A stretch of DNA of 45,667 nucleotides, taken from assembly GCA_958426095.1 (NCBI GenBank), contig CATZYB010000001.1, positions 1 through 45,667 on the forward strand. Reading direction: 5' to 3'. The notes below the pieces were generated by a model, which was given only the letters and a program-made list of their open reading frames with translations, did not search any database and was not told the origin of the DNA. Shown here one piece after another: positions 8,173 to 13,674 of the stretch. The stretch's first letter is position 1. Every line of letters starts with the position of its first letter. The DNA comes from an uncultured Lachnospiraceae bacterium (GTDB taxonomy: Bacteria > Bacillota > Clostridia > Lachnospirales > Lachnospiraceae). The position numbers and the translations under genes were made by a program.

Positions 8173-8491
8173 CGCAGAGGTTAAGGCATCGTCTCCATGG
8201 ACATACATAGAATATAAAAATGGATTGCTCCATGCTTGGAGATATGCGACTATATCCTCGGGTTCCGGTGCAAAAACAAATACAATAAGTTTGCCAACAC
8301 CAATGAAAGACGCTGAATATTCTGTCATAGTATTTCCAATATTCAACGGTCATCTTTGCCATTCCGTGTGGGCCGGAACATTGACTGGTGCAGATGGACG
8401 GACCACCACTACGGCTCAAGTGAGTATGGATTCTGTAGATTCAAATAGCAATGTAGGTGTTATGATACATGTAATGGGCTACAGAGCATAA
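8159..8491 (+). CDS. Silent tail-fibre cassette C (no start codon of its own)
   Basis: Reads on the plus strand from site C as L-N-S-K-T-A-E-V-K-A for 110 residues to a TAA. No start codon or Shine-Dalgarno fits; it is separated from the constant fibre start by about 2.8 kb. The segment Y-I-E-Y-K-N-G-L-L-H-A-W-R and the end V-M-G-Y-R-A resemble the C-terminal knobs of fibre proteins of the gp53-like kind. Joined to the constant part it would give a 187-residue fibre. The opposite strand is partly open, which makes the recombinase gene look longer than it is. Confidence 0.75.
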   Translation, partial: LNSKTAEVKASSPWTYIEYKNGLLHAWRYATISSGSGAKTNTISLPTPMKDAEYSVIVFPIFNGHLCHSVWAGTLTGADGRTTTTAQVSMDSVDSNSNVGVMIHVMGYRA

Positions 8492-8531
8492 AACTATTAT
8501 CATTAAAGCAGTTTTGCTATTTTTACTACAT

Positions 8532-8858
8532 TTAATACCCAATCGCCAAATAAGTCGCTATACGATTTGTCACGACGGCATTTGTTGGGTTTGCTATCCA
8601 TAATGTGCATCCGGTCTTGGTGCGGCCAAATACCGATGCTGTCAGCTGCGGAACTCCGCCTTCGATGCTGGCAAATACCATTGGAGTTGAACTGAATTCC
8701 GTTGCAAATGTTCCGGTCCCGGCGGTATATCCACCTGCTTTGATTTCATCAACCGTGACATTGCCCCATGCAATTTTTAATCCTGTATCACCGATATTAA
8801 AAAAACCAGAATTCCGCTGTTTCAGCAGCCGATCGAGGTCATTTAAATTACTATTTAG
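8532..8858 (-). CDS. Silent tail-fibre cassette D (no start codon of its own)
   Basis: Reads on the minus strand from site D as L-N-S-N-L-N-D-L-D-R for 108 residues to a TAA. The sequence G-L-K-I-A-W-G, then a beta-rich body and the ending Y-L-A-I-G-Y, is the classic pattern of gp53-like tail fibre C-terminal knobs. No start signal precedes it. Joined to the constant part by A-D inversion it would give a 185-residue fibre. Forty bases with a weak hairpin separate its end from the end of cassette C, with which it runs tail to tail. Confidence 0.75.
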   Translation of the reverse strand, partial: LNSNLNDLDRLLKQRNSGFFNIGDTGLKIAWGNVTVDEIKAGGYTAGTGTFATEFSSTPMVFASIEGGVPQLTASVFGRTKTGCTLWIANPTNAVVTNRIATYLAIGY

Positions 8859-8866
8859 TTATCTCT
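8848..8866 (-). repeat. Recombination site D, right border of the invertible locus
   Basis: Minus-strand copy with core at 8848-8858. It shares 19 bases with site C and 14 with site A. It starts cassette D in frame and forms the outer edge of the locus; a small hairpin follows ten bases further right. Confidence 0.8.
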
Positions 8867-8875
8867 TAAATTTCC

Positions 8876-8894
8876 CGCATCAGGAGTTGATGCG
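8876..8894 (+). terminator. Hairpin between the fibre locus and the holin gene
   Basis: Perfect 7-base-pair stem CGCATCA / TGATGCG with loop GGAGT, followed by TATGATTTTATAA, which is T-rich but not a clean T run. It could be a weak terminator that separates fibre from lysis transcription. From 8895 to 8964 only an AT-rich leader and the AGGGA ribosome binding site are seen. Confidence 0.4.
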
Positions 8895-8964
8895 TATGAT
8901 TTTATAATTGGGCCAAAGACGCACTTGTTTTTTAAATAAAAAAAGGAAATGAGGGAAAGAAAAC

Positions 8965-9411
8965 ATGAAAGTAATCGATATTTATAACATGATTGTCGGA
9001 GCAGCAGTTACTGTTATGACGGCCATATTCGGAATTTACTGGTATATATTCGCTGCGTTTTTAGTTTTTAATATGCTTGACTGGTTGACAGGCTGGTATA
9101 AGTCCAGGAAATTCAAGAAAGAAAGCAGTTCCGTAGGATTAAAGGGAATTTTGAAGAAGTTTGGATATTGGGCCATAATCCTGGTAGCGTTTATCATATC
9201 TTACGTGTTTGTACACATGGGAACAGATATTTTACATGTAGACCTGAGCTTTTTGGAGATGGTCGGATGGTTTACACTAGCCTGCCTGATGGTCAATGAG
9301 GCCCGAAGCATTTTGGAAAATCTGGTGGAATGTGGCTATGATGTGCCGACAGTCTTGGTAAAAGGCTTGGCGGTAACGGAAAAATTGATTAATAGTGATG
9401 AGGAGGAATAA
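8965..9411 (+). CDS. Phage holin (toxin secretion / phage lysis holin family)
   Basis: A 148-residue small membrane protein matching the Phage_holin_4 pattern. Three hydrophobic segments are seen at about 8-30 (M-I-V-G-A-A-V-T-V-M-T-A-I), 28-45 with F-N-M-L-D-W-L-T-G-W, and 68-85; a further hydrophobic patch lies near 100-110. The D-W-L-T-G-W-Y-K-S sequence is characteristic of the family, and the end is acidic. It lies two bases before the endolysin gene, the usual holin-endolysin pairing. It forms the membrane lesion that times lysis. Confidence 0.88.
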   Translation: MKVIDIYNMIVGAAVTVMTAIFGIYWYIFAAFLVFNMLDWLTGWYKSRKFKKESSSVGLKGILKKFGYWAIILVAFIISYVFVHMGTDILHVDLSFLEMVGWFTLACLMVNEARSILENLVECGYDVPTVLVKGLAVTEKLINSDEEE

Positions 9412-9413
9412 TT

Positions 9414-10394
9414 ATGGCAAAGATTTGGTTGAATGCAGGTCACGGCGGGAATGACCCGGGAGCATGTGCGAATGGAAGAAGCGAAGCGGTACAGGCGGAA
9501 AAACTCACGAGAGCAGTCGGAGCGCTGCTTTCCGGTGCCGGACATACCGTCTGGTATACCCGGGATGTATCGCCGTACATGGATACCTATGTACCGCACG
9601 AAAACAGTAAATCGGCAGATATCTTTGTGAGCTTCCATCAGAACGCCGGTGGCGGCCGGGGATACGAATCCTTCGTCAGCGGCAATGATAACTGTGCGCT
9701 GGCTTGTGCAAAGTCTCTGGCCGGAGATATGGCAAAGATTTGGTCGTTGCGTGGCAGTACATACGGCGCTGGAGTTAAAAAGCATACGGAGTCTGCCGTA
9801 GGCTCATTATATGTTGTAAGTGGTACGGTGTCGCCTGCGTTACTGGGAGAGTTCGGATTTATTGACAGCACATCCGATATGAAAATTTTTGACGATAATT
9901 TTGATTATATTACGCGGTGCTGTGCAAACCGGATCTCGCTGGCCGTGGGAGGAAAAGCGATTGACAATAAAACAGTTGTAAAAGTGGAAACTAAGCCAGC
10001 GGCCACGACTTCAACGAGTACCGGTACGGCCGGAAAGAATGCAGTTGGCCAGAGTGGACCAAATCCGCAAATGAAGTTCTCGGGGGAATATGATCCATCA
10101 GTGAAAAACTTGCAGAGAATTTTACAGTGCAAAGGCTATGATCTTGTTGCAGATGGGATTGCCGGACCGGTAACTTATAAGGCTGTGGCAAACCACACGG
10201 TGGAAGCTGGTGAGCGTACTGATTTAGTTAAATGGATTCAGAATCGCTTGAATCTGCTTGGATTTAGTGCAGGTACGGAAGACGGTTATGCTGGCTCAGT
10301 GACAATGCAGGCCATTGGGAAATTTCAGAAACACTATGGACTGGGTGTTGGTTATTTGGGCGGTACTGATTGGTACTACGCCATTGAATCTTGA
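9414..10394 (+). CDS. Endolysin: N-acetylmuramoyl-L-alanine amidase (Amidase_3) with peptidoglycan-binding repeats
   Basis: A 326-residue lysis enzyme. Residues 1-185 are an Amidase_3 domain with the zinc ligands visible as His10 (N-A-G-H-G-G), Glu24 and His75 (S-F-H-Q-N-A) and a later G-E-F-G-F with the catalytic Glu. A Thr/Ser/Ala linker (about 190-215) leads to two peptidoglycan-binding-like repeats (about 222-262 and 265-326; L-Q-R-I-L-Q-C-K-G-Y and I-Q-N-R-L-N-L-L-G-F). GAGGAGG precedes the ATG. With the holin it makes up the lysis module; a strong terminator follows. Confidence 0.9.
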   Translation: MAKIWLNAGHGGNDPGACANGRSEAVQAEKLTRAVGALLSGAGHTVWYTRDVSPYMDTYVPHENSKSADIFVSFHQNAGGGRGYESFVSGNDNCALACAKSLAGDMAKIWSLRGSTYGAGVKKHTESAVGSLYVVSGTVSPALLGEFGFIDSTSDMKIFDDNFDYITRCCANRISLAVGGKAIDNKTVVKVETKPAATTSTSTGTAGKNAVGQSGPNPQMKFSGEYDPSVKNLQRILQCKGYDLVADGIAGPVTYKAVANHTVEAGERTDLVKWIQNRLNLLGFSAGTEDGYAGSVTMQAIGKFQKHYGLGVGYLGGTDWYYAIES

Positions 10395-10409
10395 TCGCTG
10401 ATTTGTTTA

Positions 10410-10442
10410 AAGGCTCTCGGAATTCCGGGGGCCTTATTTTTT
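10410..10442 (+). terminator. Rho-independent terminator after the lysis genes
   Basis: An 11-base-pair stem (AAGGCTCTCGG / CCGGGGGCCTT, with G-T pairs) around the loop AATT, followed by ATTTTTTAT. Confidence 0.85.
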
Positions 10443-10450
10443 ATACCTTC

Positions 10451-10495
10451 TTGATTTTGGCAACCAATCATAGTATGATATGGGTAACCAATAAT
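10451..10495 (+). promoter_or_regulatory. Promoter of the AbrB-like gene with two operator copies
   Basis: A -35 box TTGATT (10451-10456), a 17-base spacer and a -10 box TATGAT (10474-10479). The spacer begins with TTGGCAACCAAT, and GGTAACCAATAAT follows just after the -10 box. The same palindromic element is in the next promoter at 10689, so it is probably the binding site of the regulator encoded at 10510, which would repress itself. Confidence 0.75.
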
Positions 10496-10509
10496 GGGAG
10501 GCGTACAAA

Positions 10510-10692
10510 ATGGTAGAAAGAAATATAATTATTGCAAAGGCCGGAGGAACAGCCGGAAAGAACTCGGTGAATTATAAGATAAGTTTACCAGCTGAAATGG
10601 TAAAAGAGTTGGGGGTAACACCGGAGGATAAAAGTGTCATAGTGTCCTTTGAAAATGGGAAAATAATTATAGAAAAGAAGAAAAATACTTGA
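10510..10692 (+). CDS. AbrB/MazE/SpoVT-type DNA-binding protein
   Basis: A 60-residue protein with the SpoVT-AbrB swapped-hairpin pattern (I-S-L-P-A-E-M-V-K-E-L-G-V-T-P-E-D-K-S-V-I-V-S-F-E-N-G-K-I-I-I-E). GGGAGG precedes the ATG. It sits at the right end of the prophage, between two promoters that both carry ATTGGTAACCAAT-type palindromes in their spacers, so it very probably controls itself and the 45-residue gene downstream. A MazE-like antitoxin role was considered, but no toxin gene is next to it; the neighbour is too small and too charged. Confidence 0.8.
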   Translation: MVERNIIIAKAGGTAGKNSVNYKISLPAEMVKELGVTPEDKSVIVSFENGKIIIEKKKNT

Positions 10693-10717
10693 CATTGGTA
10701 ACCAATAATGATATAAT
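10689..10717 (+). promoter_or_regulatory. Consensus promoter with palindromic operator in the spacer
   Basis: TTGACA (10689-10694), exactly 17 bases, TATAAT (10712-10717). The spacer carries the 13-base perfect palindrome ATTGGTAACCAAT (10694-10706). It overlaps the last codons of the AbrB-like gene and would drive the small protein gene at 10779. A perfect consensus promoter with an internal operator suggests tight repression in the lysogen. Confidence 0.85.
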
Positions 10718-10778
10718 ATAATTGTCAGGAGGAGAAACCGAATGACAATAACCGGGCAAGCGGAGGAAGGAGAACGAC

Positions 10779-10916
10779 ATGGAGGATATGGAAAAAGGAA
10801 CCATAAAGGAAATGATTGAATGGATGACTGAAAAAGGACATACGGAAGAGGAAATCATGGAATGTATTCGGCGAATGGTTGGAGCAAAGCCGAAAGAAAA
10901 AAATAAGGCTGAATAA
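10779..10916 (+). CDS. 45-residue charged protein at the prophage right end
   Basis: The protein begins M-E-D-M-E-K-G-T-I-K-E-M-I-E-W-M and is predicted to be helical, with 13 Glu and eight Lys, no membrane segment and one Cys. GGAGGAAGGAG lies upstream. The strong operator-controlled promoter at 10689 drives it. A second short frame (10742-10819, 25 residues, own AGGAGGAG) overlaps its start and may be a leader. I recognise no family. Expression control by an AbrB-like protein makes a regulatory or anti-repressor role possible, but this is inference. Confidence 0.6.
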   Translation: MEDMEKGTIKEMIEWMTEKGHTEEEIMECIRRMVGAKPKEKNKAE

Positions 10917-11002
10917 ATCAGCCAGAGCATGACAAGGAGGGCGGGCTTGCCACCGCTCCCCATCAAAAAAGATTATAACATAAAAATAAGTAGAAAGACA
11001 AT

Positions 11003-11028
11003 GGACCTTTTAAAATAGGTCCTTTTTT
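11003..11028 (+). terminator. Terminator at the prophage right border
   Basis: Stem GGACCT / AGGTCC around an eight-base AT loop, followed by TTTTTT. It ends about a dozen bases before the truncated pilus ATPase gene, so it would block prophage transcription from entering the Tad operon. The stretch 10917-11002 before it holds no gene that I can support. Confidence 0.75.
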
Positions 11029-11045
11029 CGTGTAATTATCTTGCG
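11023..11045. other. Probable prophage right attachment region (attR)
   Basis: Recognisable CpaF sequence begins abruptly here (L-R-P-D-R-V-I-V-G) and an in-frame TAA lies at 11011 upstream. The join between phage and host DNA must therefore be close to 11030-11045. The core cannot be defined without the left end. Confidence 0.5.
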
Positions 11046-11523
11046 ACCAGACCGGGTTATCGTTGGAGAAGTGCGCGGAGCTGAATGTGTGGATATGGTC
11101 CAGGCTATGTCCAGCGGACATGATGGTTCCATTTCAACAGGACATTCCGGGTCGCCGGAGGAAATGCTCAGCCGTCTGGAAACGATGGTTCTTATGGGGA
11201 CAGATATACCCTTGGTCGCTATACGCAAACAATTGACTTCAGCCATTGATATTATCATCCAGTTGGAGCGTCTGAGGGATAAAAGCCGTCGGGTGACAGA
11301 AATTACAGAGGTTGTTGGATATGAAAATGGAGAAATCCGGTTAAATCCATTGTTTGTATTTAAAGAGACAACGGAGAAGGAGGATAAAAATTTTGTTCGG
11401 GAAGAGGCATGCTATATGGAAGGAATACCATCGGTTTCCGGCCGTCTGGTGTTATCCGGAAATGCTCTTGTACATCGAAAGAAACTGGAAGCTGCGGCTG
11501 TGCAGTTGGAGGGCGGACTTTGA
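11041..11523 (+). pseudogene. cpaF: C-terminal fragment of CpaF/TadA-type pilus ATPase, cut by the prophage
   Basis: About 160 residues of a Tad secretion ATPase. The fragment begins exactly at the Walker B region (R-P-D-R-V-I-V-G-E-V-R-G-A-E) and includes the His box (G-H-D-G-S-I-S-T-G-H), the Q-L-T-S-A-I-D-I-I-I-Q region and the C-terminal tail, but Walker A and the Asp box are missing. The intact family has roughly 370-450 residues. No ribosome binding site is found before the TTG at 11041. The upstream DNA is prophage, so the gene was split by integration and its start should lie beyond the left prophage end. It is followed by tadB with a TTGA overlap, the normal gene order. Confidence 0.85.
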
Positions 11524-12269
11524 AGCTTACCAATGAAGGCATATATCGTCTGACCTTATTTGAACACTTACAGTTATTTTCTTTATGGATCGTCATATGT
11601 GCGGCCGCAGGCTGGATGTTTTATGATACGATTCTTCTTTCAGTGGTGGCCTGGCCGGGCTATCTGCTGTTTTTCCCCAAAATGCGTACATATAAACAAA
11701 ATAAATGTCAGAAACAGTTGGCGTTGGATTTTAAAGATGTGATGATTTCCATTTACAGTTCTTTATCTGCCGGTGCAACGGTCGAGCAGAGCCTGAAACG
11801 TACGCTGGAAGATATAGAGCGCAGCCTTGGACAGAAATCCCGGATGTTTTTGGAATTGGACATTGTCTGTCGAAAAATGGAACGCAATGTACCGGTGAAT
11901 CAATGTCTTGAAGAAATGGCGGCCCGGTGTCATGACAGGGATATAGAAAATTTCGTTCAGATTCTTATTCTTGGGAAAAAGCAGGGAGGAAATCTGGCGA
12001 TACTTGTTCGGGACAGTGTGGAAAAAATTCAGAGGCGGATTGAAATAACTTATGAAATGGAAGGCCTTATCGGGGCAAAGCGGAATGAGTTTTTATTTAT
12101 GTGTATTATTCCGGCGGGTATCATCCTGTATATGCGGATTTTTTCACAGGAATTCATGTCGGTGCTGTACAAAAATATGGCGGGCGCTTTGCTGATGACA
12201 ATCTGTCTGGGCGTTTATATTGGCGCCTGTGGTCTCGGAATGAAAATTTTAAAAATAAAGGATGTGTAG
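11520..12269 (+). CDS. tadB: TadB-like pilus inner membrane protein (T2SSF domain)
   Basis: A 249-residue protein starting at TTG 11520, overlapping the cpaF stop (TTGA); GGAGGG lies six bases upstream, and the longer open frame to 11409 only overlaps cpaF. Two hydrophobic segments lie at about 14-50, and two near the end (about 185-203 and 218-240). The middle has the type II secretion F domain pattern (I-S-I-Y-S-S-L-S-A-G-A-T-V-E-Q-S-L and G-K-K-Q-G-G-N-L). TadB and TadC form the platform on which the ATPase drives Flp pilus assembly. Confidence 0.82.
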   Translation: MKLTNEGIYRLTLFEHLQLFSLWIVICAAAGWMFYDTILLSVVAWPGYLLFFPKMRTYKQNKCQKQLALDFKDVMISIYSSLSAGATVEQSLKRTLEDIERSLGQKSRMFLELDIVCRKMERNVPVNQCLEEMAARCHDRDIENFVQILILGKKQGGNLAILVRDSVEKIQRRIEITYEMEGLIGAKRNEFLFMCIIPAGIILYMRIFSQEFMSVLYKNMAGALLMTICLGVYIGACGLGMKILKIKDV

Positions 12270-12282
12270 GGGGGATATCCGG

Positions 12283-13497
12283 ATGGATAAACGAAAGAAA
12301 TGGTTGATTGCCGGATTTGTTGCCGTATGGGGAGTTACGACGGCGCTTTGGCTGAGAAGCCGGTCCGGAGGGACGGAACCGATTCGGGTATTGGAAAGAA
12401 ATCCTCCGGGGATGGGAGATTCGGAGATTCAAATGGAAATCCGAACGGAGGAAGGAAACTTTCCGATAAATTTTTTGCTGAAAGAACGCCGTTACAGGGA
12501 AGAGGAACTTGAAAAGGTTTTTGAGCAGGGAAAGGCCTGGCTGGACAGTGTATGGCTGGGAGATAATACATCGGCTCAGGCCGTATCCGAAAATCTGTAT
12601 TTTCCGGCACGGATCGAAGAACTTGGCTTGATGGTCCGTTGGGAAACAGAGAGCTATCGGTGGATTCGGACGGATGGAAGGATTACGGAAGAAGCCAGAG
12701 CGCAGGCGCCTTTGGAAACAAAAGTTCGTGCGATTCTTAGTTATGGGACGGAAGAGAGGATGATAGATTATCCGGTCACGGTAATCTGTCCGGAGAAGAA
12801 TGAAGAGGAAGTATTTCAGGAAGCTGTTCTTGAAGTATTGGAAGCGCAGCAGGCGGAATTGGCGACGGAGGAGACTTTAAACTTACCCGAGAATGTGGGG
12901 AATGTCATGCTTACATGGTATGGAAGAGAAATGCCGATATGGCCGAAGGTGTTTGTTTTCGGAAATCTATGCGTCGCTTTATTGTATTTTTCCCGGGAAG
13001 AAAAACATATGCAGCAGATGAAAGACAGAGAGGATGGGTTAAGGCAGGATTATCCGGAAATCGTCTATCGGCTGGTGCTGCTGATCAGTTCCGGAATGAC
13101 TGTCCGGGCGGCCTGGGAGAAAATGATATCGGATTATCAGGTATGGCGGGAAACGACAGGAAAAAGCCGATGGGGCTATGACGAAATGGAGATGGCCCTC
13201 AGAGAGATGAATTATGGGATCCCGGAGCTGAAAGCTTATGAAAGTTTTGGAAAACGCTGCGGAACACAGGGGTATATCCGGCTGTCATCACTGCTCATAC
13301 AACAAGTAAAGCGGGGAGCAAAGGGGATGAATCAGCTTCTTACACAGGAAGTGGCCGAAGCGGAGGTGCTGCGCAGAGAGAATGCAAGAAAGTCTGCGGA
13401 AGAGGCGGGGACCCGCCTGATCCTGCCAATGATTTTGTTGATGACCGTTGTCTTTGCCGTGTTAATGATACCGGCATTTTTATCCATGAGTTTTTAG
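12283..13497 (+). CDS. tadC: TadC-like pilus platform protein with long N-terminal extension
   Basis: A 404-residue membrane protein; the start at 12283 is preceded by AGGGGGGATATCC, 13 bases after tadB. A transmembrane segment lies at about 7-23. The long extracytoplasmic part (25-215) has the repeated pattern of Glu-rich beta-type sequence seen in the clostridial TadC group. A second segment (216-232) and a T2SSF domain (about 245-400) follow, with V-L-L-I-S-S-G-M-T-V-R-A-A-W-E-K-M and a final hydrophobic end (L-I-L-P-M-I-L-L-M-T). TadC normally lacks the long N-terminal part; here it may contact TadE-like pseudopilins. Confidence 0.75.
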   Translation: MDKRKKWLIAGFVAVWGVTTALWLRSRSGGTEPIRVLERNPPGMGDSEIQMEIRTEEGNFPINFLLKERRYREEELEKVFEQGKAWLDSVWLGDNTSAQAVSENLYFPARIEELGLMVRWETESYRWIRTDGRITEEARAQAPLETKVRAILSYGTEERMIDYPVTVICPEKNEEEVFQEAVLEVLEAQQAELATEETLNLPENVGNVMLTWYGREMPIWPKVFVFGNLCVALLYFSREEKHMQQMKDREDGLRQDYPEIVYRLVLLISSGMTVRAAWEKMISDYQVWRETTGKSRWGYDEMEMALREMNYGIPELKAYESFGKRCGTQGYIRLSSLLIQQVKRGAKGMNQLLTQEVAEAEVLRRENARKSAEEAGTRLILPMILLMTVVFAVLMIPAFLSMSF

Positions 13498-13506
13498 GAG
13501 GTATTT

Positions 13507-13674
13507 ATGAATTTAATCAGAAATTTTTTTGAAGATAATGATGGTGTTGGCGTTGTGGAAATCATTTTAATACTGGTGGTTCTGATAGGACTGGTATTGA
13601 TTTTTAAAACCCAGTTAACGGCGCTGGTTAATGATATTTTCAGCAGGATAACCAGCCAAAGTGCAGGGATATGA
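13507..13674 (+). CDS. flp: Flp1-type type IVb pilin
   Basis: A 55-residue pilin precursor. A charged leader ending in Gly (N-D-G-V-G) is followed by V-V-E-I-I-L-I-L-V-V-L-I-G-L-V-L-I-F; the Glu is at position 18. This is the prepilin peptidase motif and hydrophobic helix of Flp1 pilins. GGAGG lies five bases upstream. It lies between tadC and the DUF5702 gene, and the stop overlaps the next start (ATGATGA). It is the likely major pilin, cleaved by the A24 peptidase encoded at 16089. Confidence 0.85.
   Translation: MNLIRNFFEDNDGVGVVEIILILVVLIGLVLIFKTQLTALVNDIFSRITSQSAGI

Larger units (their letters stand above)
5358..8858. mobile_element. Shufflon-like invertible tail-fibre locus with its own tyrosine recombinase
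   Basis: A 3.5 kb block bounded by two inverted copies of a short repeat. It contains four copies in alternating orientation (A plus, B minus, C plus, D minus), four C-terminal fibre cassettes that each start at a repeat and end with a stop codon, and one intact tyrosine recombinase gene. Only cassette A is joined to the start of the fibre gene. Inversion between A and B or between A and D would put cassette B or D behind the constant start in frame; cassette C needs a C-D inversion first. This is the layout of the plasmid R64 shufflon with Rci, here on a phage tail fibre. Activity has not been shown; the call is from layout and reading frame. Confidence 0.85.

Noticed and set aside
8095..8346. 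In-frame extension of the recombinase by about 84 residues
   Set aside because: The Shine-Dalgarno AAGGAGGATCACC points to the ATG at 8094, and the extension crosses site C and runs antisense to cassette C.
5127..8858. Diversity-generating retroelement as the source of fibre variation
   Set aside because: No reverse transcriptase gene and no template/variable repeat pair seen; the variation is by whole cassettes.
10510..10916. MazEF-type toxin-antitoxin pair
   Set aside because: The second gene has only 45 residues, is very charged and has no toxin motif.
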